Shown piece after piece: positions 11,755 to 24,805 of a DNA stretch of 64,000 nt (positions are counted from its first letter, which is position 1; each line of letters opens with the position of its first letter). Position numbers and translations under genes: made by a program. The notes below the pieces were generated by a model that was not told the origin of the DNA, ran no database searches, and saw only the letters and a program-made list of their open reading frames with translations. This DNA comes from Eonycteris spelaea (Eukaryota; Chordata; Mammalia; Chiroptera; Pteropodidae), in NCBI GenBank assembly GCA_003508835.1, contig PUFA01000105.1, positions 5,580,001 through 5,644,000 on the forward strand. The letters run 5' to 3'.

Positions 11755-13545
11755 ACTGGTGAATCCACTAAATGGCTGAACTGGTAAATTCAACCAAACA
11801 TTTAAAGACACATTAACACAAATTCTTCTGAAAATCTTCCCAAAAGTTGAAAAGGAGGGAATACCCCCAAACTCATTTTATGATGCCAGCTTTACCCTGA
11901 TACTAAATCCGGGGTGGGGGGAAGGGGAACACCATAGGAAATGAAAACTATAGGCCGATATTCATGATAAATACAGATGCAAAAATCCTCGATGAAATAC
12001 TAGCAAAACAAATTCATGAGCGTATTAAAAGGATCATAAGCCACAACCAAATGAGACTCATCCCTGGGTTGCAAGGATGGTTTAACATGCAAAAATCATG
12101 TGATACGACACATGAAGAGAATAAAGAATAAAACTCATACATTCATCTCAATAAATGCAGAAACTGTGTTTGAAAAAATTCAACACCCTTGCATAATAAA
12201 AACTCTCAACAAACTAGGAATAGAATGAAATACCTCCACATAATAAAGGCTATCTATGGAAAGCCCACAGCTAATGTCACACTCAAAGGTGAAAAACTGA
12301 AAGCATGTCCTCAAAGTTTAGGAACACGGCAGATATACCTATCCTCACTACTTCAATTCCACATAGTACTAGAATTTTCAGCCAGAGTGATTAGTCAAGA
12401 TAAAGAAACAAAAGCCATCCAAATCAGAAAGGAAGAAATAAATTATTTCTGTATTAAAACAACCCCATCTTATGTGTAGAAAACCATAAATGCTCTATAA
12501 AACAAACAAAGTTGCAGGCTACAAGATCAACATACAAAAATCAGATGTGTTTTTATACGCTAAAAGGAAATTAGGGAAACAATTACACTTACAATAGCAT
12601 CAAAGAGAATAAAATACTTAGAAATAAACTTAACTAAGGAGGTGAAAAATTTGTACACCAAAAACTACTTGATACGAAAAAAATTAAAGAACACACAAAT
12701 AAGTAGAAAGACTTCCTGTGTTAACGGATTGGAAGAATTAATATTGTAAAAATGTCTATACTACCCTAAACAATATATAGATTCAACGCAATTCTTATCA
12801 AAAGTCCAATGACATTTTTACAGAAATAGAGCAATCTTAGAGTTCATATGGAACGAATAAGATGGCTAGTATCAAAAGAAATGAGAAAGGATCTGGAGAA
12901 ATTAGAACCCTTGTACACTGTTGACGAGGGCGTAATTGATACGGCCATTATGGAAACAGGTGAGGAGTCCTCAAAACCTTAGAAACAGAGCTACCATACG
13001 ATCCTGCCATTCCACTTCTTGGCATTTAACCAAGAGAATTGATAACAGGATATCAAAGAGCTATTTTCCCTTTCATGTTTCGCAGCACTATTCACAACAG
13101 CCACAATATAACCTAGATGTACACCAGTAAATGAATAGATGTAGAAAATGTAGTATATATACACGATGGAATAATATTCAGCCTTCAAATAGAAGACGAT
13201 TCTGCCCCATGCAACAAAATGGATGAACCTTGAAGACATTATGCTGAGTGAGATAAGCCAGTCGCAGAAGAATAAATACAGCATCGTACCACTGTGGAAG
13301 GTATCTAAAATGGTCAGACTCAGAGAATCAGAATGTGGAATGTTGACTACCAGGGGCAGGAAAAATGAAAAATTGCTAATCAACTAGTGGAAAGTTTCAC
13401 TTATGCAAGATGCGTAAGTTCTAGTGATCTAGTTCGAGGCACAGCATAGAGCCTACGGTTAACAATGTTATACGGTCGTCCTAAAAATGTGTTGATGGGC
13501 TCCATCTCATGCTGTGTTCTCACCACAATAAAACAACTGTTTTTT
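11755..13545 (+). mobile_element. LINE-1 ORF2 and 3' UTR, mutated
   Basis: This is about 1.8 kb of ORF2 from mid reverse transcriptase onward: 'ttctatgaggccagc'-like and 'gataaatacagatgcaaaaa'-like blocks, the 'ggatgaaccttgaagacatt' block at about 13220, then a 3' UTR ending in 'caccacaataaaacaa' and a T/A run. Frameshifts and stops break the frame throughout; the 96-codon frame at 12189-12479 is one remnant. A deletion joins distant ORF2 parts near 12860-12900. L1MA/L1MB age class is inferred from the 3' end. Confidence 0.85.
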
Positions 13546-13552
13546 TTTTTTT

Positions 13553-14150
13553 AAAGACAGAGATCTAATTAGAACATGGTGGAATGCTTTCTCTACCCCT
13601 GCAACTCACCACCACATCAGTTGGACTCATTTGATAATGGGGTCGCAAATGAAATAACTACAAACCTCAGACCCTATTTAAAAAGCAAAAGCATCTCTAG
13701 AGGAGCATAAAGACCACAGGAGAGCTAAAAACAAGACACTAAGGAATTTTTACCTCTGATACCAATAGGTGCAATAAACAGTCGGCACAGACTAACTTCC
13801 AGCTCCATAAACATAAAACCTCACCCTAACGCCTTATTTCCTTCTATTTCTTTGGCCCGGTACATCACATCCAGCTATCAACAAAAAACTGCAAGGCATA
13901 CAAAAAGGCCGAAACAGTCTTAAGAGACGAATTAAGCCTCAAAATCAGACTCAGATATGGCAGGGATTTGGGGATTCTCAGATGGAGAGTTTGAAATAAC
14001 TATGATAAATCCTAGCGTTCTAATGGAAAAAGTAGACAACATAGACGAGCAGATGGATGATGGAAGAAGGAAGACAGAAACGCAAAAGAATTGAAAGAAA
14101 AAGCTAGGAATCAAAAACACTGTCACAGAAGAGTTCATACCAAGCTTAAC
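13553..14150 (+). mobile_element. Old LINE-1 5' / ORF1 fragment
   Basis: The segment around 13960-14130 ('tttgaaataactatgataaa', 'gttctaatggaaaaagtaga', 'gaatcaaaaacactgtcaca') matches ORF1 of an old L1ME-type or HAL1-type element. The upstream part to 13553 is assigned less securely. It lies directly after the 3' end of a different, younger L1, so the two are independent insertions. Confidence 0.65.
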
Positions 14151-14179
14151 TTTCTTAAGTTCGTTAGTTGAACTGTGAT

Positions 14180-14430
14180 TGCATGAATGAATGCCTTTTC
14201 CTTAGAAAATACCTCCTAAATATCTAGGAATGGAAGAGCTATTGTCTGCAACTGAATCTCAAATGGTTCTGAAAATAATTATATAGTGTACGTATGAGTG
14301 TATATGTGTTTAAGGGGGAGGAAAAAACATGGCAAAATATAACAGGTAACTCTAGGTGAAGGATATACGAGAGTTAATACTATTCTTGTTATTTTTCTGA
14401 ACGTTTAAATTCATTTCAAAATTTTTTTAA
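14180..14430 (+). mobile_element. LINE-1 3' UTR fragment
   Basis: The blocks 'ctgcaactgaatctcaaatg', 'taggtgaaggatatacgaga', 'actattcttgttatttttct' and 'aaattcatttcaaaattttt' follow the order of an L1MC/L1MD 3' end. It may belong to the same ancient element as the preceding ORF1 piece, after an internal deletion. Confidence 0.6.
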
Positions 14431-14832
14431 GATGTGTGTTTAAACGATATAATGTAAATGCCAACTAAGTGCTAGAGATTCCTTTAGATATTAGAGAACT
14501 GAGGAGGGCAGGGTAGGCATAATATAGAACCTTGAAATAACGGAGCTGAGAAAATTGGACATTTTTCAGGGAAGCAAAAAGAAACAGAGGACTTAGACAT
14601 GAGGAAATGGTCTTCACAAAAGCAGGTCAGAAATTCGCACAGTATGTTCAAAAGATAATGAGTACAGCAGTGCGGCTAGGAAAAACACAGAAAAATGAAT
14701 AAAACTATTTGACTATGTATGAAAAATAATAATTAAAAATATCACTCCATGGAGCAACAAATTATCAACACTAGAATAATAATAAAAAAAAAACCATGGG
14801 CAAAACTGATCAAAGTGACAAACTAAGAAGTT
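14431..14832. other. AT-rich sequence, unassigned
   Basis: No gene or repeat family is recognised. Confidence 0.45.
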
Positions 14833-15018
14833 ATGCTGTCAGACTTGGGTACAACTCTTGCCACAGCCACTCACCAGTGTATAGCCTTGGGCAATTTGCA
14901 GCATTCCTCTTAAAATGATTAAAATTATATAGTTTCCCTTTAATATGCTTATCTGAGAACAGACTAGGAAAAGAGGCCTGGCACATGGAAGGAACTCAAT
15001 TTAATGTTAGATAGAGCC
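14833..15018 (+). mobile_element. MIR SINE, internally decayed
   Basis: 'gtcagacttgggtacaactc', 'ccacagccactcaccagtgt', 'ccttgggcaatttgcagc' and 'cctggcacatggaaggaact' follow MIR order on the plus strand. The central region is decayed. Confidence 0.7.
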
Positions 15019-15089
15019 TTTATAATTCAAAATTATCAAACAAATATTCTTTTAAACCAGGAACAGACAAGTTATTAATAGTTAAATTT

Positions 15090-15222
15090 GACTTACATAG
15101 GTATCACCATAGACATTTTTTAAAAAGATGATAATGTTCACTTGAAAATTATATAATTGTATTAACCAATGTTACCCCAATATACTTAATAAAAATTTAA
15201 AAATAAATAAATAAATAATTTT
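15090..15222 (+). mobile_element. LINE-1 3' terminus with A-rich tail
   Basis: 'gtattaaccaatgttacccc', 'aatatacttaataaaaat' and a short (AAAT)n tail end the element. This 'ccaatgt(c/t)accccaataaa' style of L1 end is one I associate with bats and some other laurasiatherians. It is 5' truncated. Confidence 0.55.
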
Positions 15223-17934
15223 TAGAAAGATGCGAGACATTAAAATGTCTGCATGCCTGATTTGCTCAATCATTTGCAAGAAAGCAATGGAATTTTGAAT
15301 GAAAAATTTATTCTAATGTGAACTCAAAAAATTGTCTGTTGACCTTTAGTCTACTTTAGCTACTTCAGAATTGCTATAAATCAGGAAGAAAAACCCATTG
15401 TGACCGATAACTGATGTAACAATATATCTCAAAATATAATTGTATAGTTCTAGGAGTCTTAAGTCTATCCTTCTCGTGGAAGACAGTATCAGCCATAATC
15501 CACTCTGCACTTCCTCTCCACAAATACTCCAAGCACTGGGATTCCAAACGGAAAACGTGATAATATACTTCTTCAGGCAAGATGTCCCTGAATTAGAATG
15601 AGATGGAAAGAGGAAAGATGTGGTGTGGGTTGTAGACTACAAGTTAAGAAACAATTCTGAAACACATTTTTAGTTCAGAATTGAAATTCTGTCCCAGAAA
15701 CTTTATTTTTTTTTCCTGTAGAGATATTCTACAGCTGAATTATCATAAGGTAGGAAAAAAAAAAAAGATTGAAAACCATCCAAATAGAAATTGCTTACAA
15801 ATGCTTGAAATACTGCATGAAATCCCTGTTGAATCTTTCAAACAGATTTGAAGAATCAGTGTCTTAGCCATTTTCCACAGCTGTTCACAAAGCCCCACAG
15901 TTCACAGTACTCTGCCAAGCAGAATTGAATTCGTTGTCACCCCCTAAGAGAAGCAGAGGTTTTGGGTGATGTAGGTCAGGAAACAACTCAGGTATAAACT
16001 ACTTAGCACTTGTTTGCCAGATTCTATGGATGTCCTTGAGTTAAACTCAGGTAGATTTGGGTGTGTTTGTTTGATTGATTAGTGAAGGTTTATTTTGCAG
16101 GGGGACAAAGTATTGAATTCATGAACACCTTCGCATGAAAAGCCTTGTGGCATATTGCTCATCATTTTCCACAAGGGGAGGATCCTCACACCAAACTGAT
16201 ACTGGAATGTCTCCGAAGACAGAAAAATGAATGAAAGATCAAACATCTCTACTATTATATTAAAGAATAAACTAGTCTTCTGGGGACTTACACTATCACT
16301 GACGTCTCCCTACCGTTAGAAAGGATACCTCCTTTCTAAGAACCATCAAGGTTAAACTATATTTTCTCCATCGTCTTTCAATTCGTTCTCCCACTCAATA
16401 ATTTTTTTATTTTTTATTTTTATTTTGAGTATGTTCTCCGTGCATCCACCAAGTTTCCTTTCCTTTTAGGGGCTTCTCATTGAAATCATCCCTCATTTTT
16501 ATCTGAAGAACAGCCTGCTAGTAACTGCATTGTTTTCAACCCACAAATCCTCAACCATTAAATATGTCTTCTAAATAATGTATTGATACGCCAATGTGCA
16601 AAATGATTTGGGGGAGATAAACAAAGGAATGAGACAGCGTCTTGTCTGATGGAGACAACTCAGTGGAGAAGACACAATGCAGTAAGTGCTATTCAGCAGT
16701 ATCAACAGAATACTATGAGATTACTATATACATGCTGAAATCACTGCATAATGTCTGAATAGTTCTCTTTTTTTTCTCGGTCTCTCCTTTCTAAAATTTT
16801 TGGCTATTATATTAAAGGCTCCCCAGATATCAGCTGTGAAAAGAAAACTTTTCGTACAGATCTTCCAAAATGTGAAAAGATTTAAAAAAAAAAACCATTC
16901 TGATATCAGGCCATAACTAACATATGTGAATTTACTCCAAAGAAGGATAAAAAAAAAAAACAGGGAGGGAAGGAGGGAGGAAAAACACTTTCCCCAGCAT
17001 ATGCTCAGGGATCTGCCAAGTGTCACAGTTGGTTATATTCTGTAATGACTGGAGTAGCCCTTTAATTGAGTGCTGACACTTGTATGTCATCAAATAATAT
17101 CTTCTGCGGGGACTTTTTGAAGCGTTTTTACATTCTCCCTGTACTCATCTGATAGTCAGAGTTATTAAAATACTCTCTCTAATGAACAGAGTTTCCCATA
17201 ATTTAAACACGTCATCTTTAGAACAATGGCGATAGCTTCACACAAACTCTTTAGCATGCCGGAGACAAAGACAAGAGCTGTTTCATCCGCTGCTTTTTTT
17301 TTTTTTTCATTTTATCTATGCACTATCTTTTTACAAATTGCAGAGTAGAGTATAAATTTGTGATTCAGATTCCACTTTCAAAACTGAGAGGCTGATATTA
17401 TGGTAGGTGAAAATATTTCCCTTGGGACTTTGAGCCACAGAGCCATGGCATATTCCAGATAATGAGGTCTCAAGATAAGTACAGGAGCAGACAAAATAAA
17501 TGCATCTTACACAGCATGTCCAGAAGGAATACCTGAGCCCTCACGTTTCCCTAGAATCTTTAGGAAGGTCCTTGAAAGTTAACCCATGAGACAATTTCTT
17601 CTCTTAAAATGTTAAAATGGGTTATAATACATTTAATAGAAGTCAGGTTCACAGTTGTGTGGTATGGGATTACAGATATAGAATAAATATTTATCGAGAA
17701 ATTCAGCCATCATATCGGAAAAGTTTACAAGCCTGATATTTTTTGGCAGCAGTCTGGAACGTAGGAAATATTTTCTTGTGGGAATAACATGGCTGTTGTA
17801 GAAAGAAGAGACTGTACAGAAGGATTAATCGGTTGCATTATTTGCCAGATATTTGGTTCTGATGTATGTACTATTGAATTCCAACAAGTATTTAGGACAG
17901 CTTACAAAAATGCTTTAATTTAACAAGGTGTAAA
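15223..17934. other. AT-rich single-copy sequence
   Basis: About 2.7 kb contains no recognised gene or repeat. There are mononucleotide A or T runs near 15760, 16885, 16950 and 17297, and an AT-only low-complexity stretch near 16402-16424. Frames on the minus strand (68 and 100 codons) have no features. Confidence 0.5.
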
Positions 17935-17954
17935 AAAATAAAAATAAATAAATA

Positions 17955-18430
17955 AACACTAGTTCTGGCAAACGTATGAGGAAATGGGACATTGCATGCC
18001 TTTTGAAAGGGAATGTAAAATGTTCAACATTTCTGGAGGGCCATTGGTACTAACATTCAAAAATGTGCATGCAATTTGATCCTAAATTCCATTTATTGTT
18101 AATTTGTCTTAAGAAAATAAGAATACAAGTGGCCAAATACAGTATGTAAAGATGTTCATTGACTGTATAACACTAAAAATAATCAGAATACCCAATGATA
18201 AGAAACTGAATAAATAATAATACACTCATATTATGAAGTGCTATTTACCTCTTTTTTTAGGTCAACTTTATATTGAAATGGAAATATGTCCACAATATTT
18301 TGTTGAATTAAAAAAGCAAGTTATGGATTAAAATGTGTGGTTCAACTACATTTCTCTAAAATATACATATAATTTATACTTGCAGAAGCATCTTGAAAGA
18401 TATAAAATAAAATTATGAAGAGCAATTAAG
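17955..18430 (+). mobile_element. Old LINE-1 ORF2 end / 3' UTR
   Basis: 'ttctggagggccattggtac', 'taaagatgttcattgactgt', 'aataatacactcatattatg' and 'gaaatatgtccacaatattt' follow an L1MC/L1ME ORF2 C-terminal to 3' UTR order. A short (AAAT)n stretch at 17935-17957 precedes it. Confidence 0.65.
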
Positions 18431-18984
18431 TTTGAAGAGTGAGATGAGGGACTATTTATCACATAACTACTTTAAAATAAAGATGTCTCCATTTTCAGAA
18501 AAAAATACAGCAGGACAACTCATTTTAAATTATGCTAAAGGAATGTTTCATTATATCGAAAAGACTCATCATTATTACATGAAAAAAAAGCTATTTTTAA
18601 GTGAAGTTTCCTAACCAGTACAAACAGCAAAATCATGATTTGCTATGTGTATTCATATGCAGAGACTAAGTCTGAAAAGTTTGTACCAAAATGTTAATAG
18701 TGCCATTTTCGTGGGAAAAGTTGACCAAAGTTGCAAACCCAGAGACTACAGCGGGGACATGACTGCCTTCACCAAGCCCTAGTAGTGAATGCTAAGATCT
18801 CTCACCTGTCACAACAGTGAGAATGACCTTCTACCGCAGCTCGGCAGCCCAGCATGTCGAGGGTCCCAAGCAGGCTGAGCAGTAGCTAGAAAGGGAGAGA
18901 ACCTGGGAGAAGGGGCCCAGCCGCAGGGTCCATGGTAGTGAGTTAAGTCCAATGTCAAACTGACATAAAAGACACACATATCGA
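18431..18984. other. Unassigned sequence
   Basis: No gene seen. The 60-codon frame at 18432-18614 is AT-rich, lysine/tyrosine-rich and featureless. Confidence 0.4.
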
Positions 18985-19203
18985 AAGCTCGCTCTATAGT
19001 AGGCAATCTGCTAAGAGCTTTATATGTAAATGATATGTTTTATCCTTCAAACAACCTTAGGAATAAAATACTGTTATCTCCATGTTGGAGATAAAGATAT
19101 CAATACTCAAACAGTCAATGCTAGTGAATAACTAGGAAGTGGCAAAGCCTAGACCAGGACCCGCCTGACTCTCAAGACCATGCCTCGTAACCACTTTCTG
19201 TGC
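18985..19203 (-). mobile_element. MIR SINE
   Basis: The reverse-complement MIR series is clear: 'gcaatctgctaagagctt', 'tatccttcaaacaacctt', 'actgttatctccatgttgg', 'gaataactaggaagtggcaa', then 'cgtaaccactttctgtgcc' at the tRNA-like end. Confidence 0.8.
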
Positions 19204-20690
19204 CAGGGTAAATGATATCGGCACTACCTCTGTAGCTTTGTCTCTTGGTTTTAAGGTCCAAGTCAATCGATGCAGTCCGCTACCTTGTCTTGGCTCAGAC
19301 CAATTTCACCTGGCCGACATCTGGGTAGCTACGCAGGGTGCCATGCAAAAGTATCACGCGCTACATGAAATTCAAGGCATCTCCCTGACATGTGCCACAC
19401 AGTTTTCAACCCAGAAATCAGGGAGAGAAAATGACTGTCCCCAAGACTGCTATTCCGAAAGAGATAATTGCTGTTCATCTCTCTCTGCTCACAACGCGCC
19501 TTTGCTGCAACGGCACTTACACCCTCGGAGGTCAGCCCACACTTCACTGACAGCTTCTAGTTCAGCTGTGGCAATCCTACCCGAATCGACTTGCTTGCAG
19601 GGTTCCCAGACAGAGCACACAGCTTACCAAGCCATTATTATTTTGTACCTGTGCCCAGAAAGCTCTACAAAGGGTGCATTTTAATGAGCCTGCAATAGGT
19701 AAATAAATAAAACGCTCGTAGGTAATTTGTAATTTACTAGCAGAAGAGCGACCATGACTTGATGCCCTCACAGTCTACATAACCTGATGCCTCTCGTGAT
19801 TGCTTGTAGAATCCTAAGGGGCAGAAAAGCTGGATTTTATTTTTTAGCTATTTCCTTAAAATTGTTGGTTGATGGATCTTTCCTCGGCTTGCCTCAAATG
19901 TCCCTGCTCAACTCCACTCTAAGGTAAACCTATTTCACTGAAAAACTGCATCTTTACGTGGATAGCAATGCATTTAACATCCTCTGCATGCCCACTCATC
20001 CTACATAGGGGATGGAACAGTATCTAGAAATACCAAAGCATCTTTTCCTTTCTTGATTGCTCAAAAACAAAAAATAAAACCATGAAGTAATTTAGAGATC
20101 TGCTTATCACTGTTCAGCCCATGTCAATCTGTTTTGTAACTTTCAGTTGGCTCTATGACGTTCTAATTTTGGTGAGACTTCTCGCAAACTTGGATTGAAA
20201 CATTTCTGGGGAAAATGGATATTGAAGTGTAGTTGCTGCTTGAGAGCAAGACCGGAAGTCCTTAAAAACACTCTGAGCTGTCTGCAATCTGGATTCCATG
20301 AACCCTCTAGCTGCAAGATCTGTGAACTCCTTTGCATGTACTGTATGTAAAAATTTTGTGTTAATGTGCATTCTCTAACATTTTTTAAATTTGCAAGCTG
20401 TCTACAAACCAAAACAGGTTAAGCAATACTGAATCATTCGGAAAATCCCGAGGCGGGGGGGGGGGGAATGTAAAAATAGTGCTTTTTACACAAACATATA
20501 TCTCAAGAAGACTCATTCATGCTTATATTATTATTGTCCATTCATTCACATCAGGCCAACTCTAAAGCCCTTCCTCGATAAAGCTTTCAATGACTGACCT
20601 GAACCCAGATTGATTTTTATTTTATCTCTGAGTCTATATTGTACTTAGATCCTGGAGAAATCACTGAGAGAAGGGAGCGGGAAAGGGAGT
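19204..20690. other. Single-copy sequence, no gene seen
   Basis: No repeat family is recognised. A 148-codon plus-strand frame at 19238-19684 overlaps minus-strand frames of 72 and 64 codons and shows no domain or signal. A 12-G homopolymer lies at 20455-20466. Confidence 0.45.
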
Positions 20691-20713
20691 GGGAGAGAAG
20701 AGGGAGAGAGAGA

Positions 20714-20762
<49 letters not shown>
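20691..20762 (+). repeat. (GA)n-rich purine tract / microsatellite
   Basis: 72 consecutive purines begin with GGGAGA-type units and end in a pure (AG)n run. Additional purine-rich sequence with two interruptions precedes it from about 20665. The arginine/glutamate-rich and serine/leucine-rich frames across it are artefacts. Confidence 0.95.
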
Positions 20763-20765
<3 letters not shown>

Positions 20766-21129
20766 GTATGTTTTCCATAGCTGTTTTATATATGGAAATC
20801 TCTCCAGATACATTGACATACACCAGATATCTTAAGCTTATATCTTCATCATTGTCAGGGATACAATAGCTCATCAAAACCAGGGATAGGTCTTACTCTT
20901 TGTGTTTCTCTCACTACGACTAAAACTGCTTGCTTAATTGTTACTATGAGCTATCATTAACCTAAGGAAATGCCTATAGTTTTAGCATCGCTCTCTGTAA
21001 TTGATCTTCTTCCCTAATTTTAGAAACCATGATACAACATTAGAGGAAAAATAACTTAGAGATGAATTTTTTTAAAGATGAAATATTCCTACCTGCCAAA
21101 TTATAAACTCCGTATCTAATCTATATAAT
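20763..21129. other. Unassigned sequence
   Basis: No gene or repeat recognised. Confidence 0.45.
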
Positions 21130-21875
21130 TTATCAGCAAACGCGACTACGTTTTTTCATCATCCAATCCGTTCTCACTCTTCCATTGCAATCACTCTAGT
21201 CCGACTGTGATAATTGCAACAGCATCCTGACCGGCCTCTGTATTTCCGCCTCTGCTCCCTGGAGAGTCTTTTTCACAAAGCAATACAAGTGAGGCTTTTA
21301 AAATATGAGTCGGATCATGGCACTCTTCCCCTTCAGATGTTTTCATGACCTCCCATCTTAGAGTAACAAACAGGGTCCTTAAACTGGTCCCCAAAACACT
21401 GGCTCCTCAGCTGCCCACACTGCACTTTGCTTCCAACTGCTCTCACTTCAACTCTCCTCCTGCTGCCCTCCATTCAAACCGACAGCTCCAGCGTCTACAC
21501 CAGAGTCCCAGCTGTCCCCTGAACTCATCACACATACTCCTGTCTCAAGGCGTGTGCACTCTTTATTGCCAATTACAGTACATTCGCTCAGATCTCGCCT
21601 CACTTCTGCCCATCCTCAGGCTTGTCCTGATCACCCTTCAAATAGAGCATACATCCACGCACACACAGAACCCCTGACGCCCTACACTGCAGAGCTATCG
21701 TTCTCCACAGGACCTGTCTCCATTTAATATGCTATTACTAGTGTTTTACCTTTGTTCACCAGCCAGAGTACAATTGCTTTTGCCTGTTTGGTTCATTGCT
21801 GTAACCTTTGTGGATAAAACATGTTCTAGCATATAGAAAGTGCTCAATAAATTTTTGTTGAGACTGATCCATATT
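21130..21875 (+). mobile_element. Long L2 3' region
   Basis: About 745 bp shows L2 3' end structure: 'ctgaccggcctctgtatttc', 'atgagtcggatcatggcact', 'cttcagatgttttcatgacc', a long pyrimidine-rich coding-remnant stretch, 'ttgtcctgatcacccttcaa', and the terminal 'agaaagtgctcaataaattt'. The 110-codon frame at 21345-21677 falls inside it and is not a host gene. Confidence 0.8.
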
Positions 21876-24619
21876 AGGAAAGTTTCTTTTGAACAGAGAA
21901 AACCATTGAAAAATACTTTAAAGAACAAAATTGTTCAAATTGTATATGCAGAAAAAAAGATCAGGAAGCAAAACCCCGAAAAGGTCCACGATACGGTCAG
22001 TGATTTGTCATTTTTAAATTTCTTCAACGGAGAAGAATAGGGAGAAGAAAGAAGAATGAGGAGGTGAAAAAGAGGAAGGGGTGTTTAAATGAACAGTGAA
22101 ACAGATTATCAGGAAATTCTGAAACTAAAAATCTATTCTGGAGACCAATCTCTAGAGGCAGTGGCAAAGGGTTCCTTTCTATGCTGTCTAATGTTATCGA
22201 AAGACATCATTCTCTCTGACAATCATTCATTCGTTCATTGTCTGCCATGATCAGCCTCTGGAAGACAGCCTGAGGGCTCCTCCCTCATCCTCTTAGGTCT
22301 CTTTACATGTTCACACACACTTGCTACCTCCGTCAGTGTGTGTTCACTCCCAGCAGCCAGGAACACATCTCTTCTCAGAGGATGAACCCAGGAAGACAGA
22401 CCCATCGCCTGTGCACACACAACACCAGAACGGCCTGGAAATAGACTTCCCAACAGTGGTGGCCGCCCCTAGCAGGGACTCAGAGCTGCAGAGGTTCAAA
22501 CGCTTCAGTCCCCTTGCTTCCTGGTCCTGACAGCCCTGAGGTGTGCCCGCACTGTCCCTCGGTCTTCCCCACAGGGATGAGTCACAGTTCTTCTGGCACT
22601 TGCCTGGTACCTCATCCGTGCTCCACTCTCTCTTCCTGGCCTTACTTTGCCACTCTCCTACCAGACTCCCTGGGAATCCTTTATCATAAATCAGGGTTAC
22701 ACAAATCCTTACTTTAGGGTTTGCTCCTGGAAAACCCAGCCTAAAATGATCCTCCAGAAATGATCCTGGAGACTGATTCTCTCTCGGGTCAGATTTTGAA
22801 GCTGGATGACTCACTGGCTAGATAGCAATAAGAACCCCATTGCTGTCAGCAAATATAGTGAGAAAAACCCAGAAGGCATTGCAACAGCTTCTGTATGTGG
22901 TAAATTATTACAGTATAAGAGAAAGGGAGTGTACTGGATTAAACGAAAACTCCAGCATTTAAGATATATGGTAGCGAGAGTAATTACAGAAACTATGAAG
23001 TTCATGGCTACTATTAAGTGCAATTAATGAGAGAAAGAAAATTACAAGTTTAGGTCTGCCAATTACCAAATCGGAGTGGAGTGTGGAAAGCCATAATTTC
23101 TCCATGGCAGCATTTAAAGAGCACGTCATCCTTCACAGCTCCAAGGACGACCCTGCTGAAGTCCAGGGCCAGGGCTTGAAAGAGTGAGTAGCGAAGCCGA
23201 AAAGAAGGCTGATCTGTTTTCTCTGCGAAGGTGGATCCTGATAGAGAAGAAACTGGACCCTGAGACTTGGGACAGAAACACCTGGAAGGTACACACAATC
23301 ATTGAACTCCCGAGGCCTCGACCCCTGGGCTTGAAAAAGTGCCCCAATTCTTCTCGCTGGAGAGAAGCAGCTTCCTCTCACCTGAAGATAATACAGAAGC
23401 TTCAACTGAGACCAATGCTTTGCAAGATTATACTTGTCTCTCAAGACGGGCCAAGTCCCCTCTTCTTGTCTACTAGAGCGGTGGGATCTTATAGGCAAAG
23501 TACTGCCTCTCCTAAGGGAAGAAAGACAGTATTCACCGGAGGAGATACAGAATCTGGCTAACAGGTGCTGGAAGGGACTGACAGAATATGCCTGGAAGTG
23601 GGTTTTGAATGTGCTGGACTGGAAAGAAGTGGGAGGCTGAGGTTGGAGAGGGGACAGTGTGTGGCCACAGGGCCAGGTCCTGTACCAACATCCCAGCAGA
23701 GACATGCAGCGAGTCCAAATAGATTTTGCTTGGTGTGTTCCTAGAAGGTTTGAAAAACGATGCCTCCCATTAATTGAGGTAGAAATACCAGAACTCCTTG
23801 ACAGAGTGTGAGCAGGAGATCAGCACTTCCAAGAAGAATCTGGTTATTTAAAACCTAAAACTGCACCAGGAGGCCACGTTCCCTGGGAAATCTGAGGAGA
23901 TACTCCAGTCACTCAGTGTCCAGGAACACTAACAAGGACACTGGCATTGTTAAGAAGCTTATTGGTGACTGTTCTCAGTAGGCTAGGAATGTAGGGATGC
24001 GATTATGAAACTGACTTCCTTTTATCAATGAGAAGGGTAGAATTTGAAAGACAAGAGGGCAAATGACAGCACTTAATCACCAGAGGTAAGGTGGACAGTT
24101 ACCATAACGTCATCAAAATTATCTATGCTGATGTCTAATAAACCAGGGTATTTCTAGGACAAGACAGATAGGCAGACAATGAGGGCTGTGGCTGATACAT
24201 ATCATCAACATGTTTTTAAAAAGATAAAGAGTAGATGACCTGAAGACTGATGTCATCTGTACTGATGGACAAATCATCATCCCCTTGCCTAGTTTCCAGG
24301 CTTGAGCCAGTTCTCAGAAACAGAGTCCATTGTTTAAAAAGAAGGTCAAGTCCACCCAAAGAAGGATCCTGCAATCCACAGCAGGGGTACACAATATCGG
24401 TTCTCCTCGTCTTCCCCAAAGAGAACTATGGGCATTTACATAAATAGCTGCACATTTACATAAATAGGAAAACAAATACCTACATTTTCCTTCTTTTAGC
24501 TACATGGTCTAAGTTAACACTGATAGCAGAAGTTTCTAAAACATCATTATTGTACCCTTAATATCAGCAGGGGTGGACGGAGGCTAGATGATCAACGGAG
24601 TCCTGACCAAGTCTATATG
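21876..24619. other. Unclassified sequence with overlapping frames
   Basis: About 2.7 kb has no named repeat that I can assign. Frames on both strands overlap at 22235-22814 and 23050-23718, including 156 and 190 codons on the minus strand. None shows a domain, and mutual overlap on both strands argues for low stop density, not coding. An MLT2-like LTR end lies just to the right, so part of this could be old ERVL-type internal or unnamed repeat DNA. Confidence 0.4.
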
Positions 24620-24805
24620 TCACTGTGTGTCCCAGGCCCCACACGGCCAGCCAATGACAGTTCCACATTGAGGAGGACAACTTACGGATCCCACTGCTTC
24701 CAATGTTAATCTCATCCAGAAACATTCTCATAGACACATCCCGAAATAATGTTTAACGTGGGTACCCCAGCCCAGTCAAGTCAACTCATAAAATTAGCCA
24801 TCACA
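24620..24805 (-). mobile_element. MLT2-like (ERVL) LTR end, 5' portion
   Basis: The plus strand carries the reverse complement of an MLT2 start: 'aatgttaatctcatccag', 'aaacattctcatagacacat', 'cccagtcaagtcaactcata' and 'aaattagccatcaca'. The outer LTR edge is near 24805. The LTR body left of about 24620 is too decayed to delimit. It is a non-coding old retroviral LTR. Confidence 0.7.

Noticed and set aside
19238..19684. 148-codon plus-strand frame
   Set aside because: It overlaps opposite-strand frames, shows no motif and ends just before AT-rich sequence. There is no evidence of splicing or conservation.
20617..20877. Arg/Glu- and Ser/Leu-rich frames on both strands
   Set aside because: They are produced by the (GA)n tract; the flanks add no domain.
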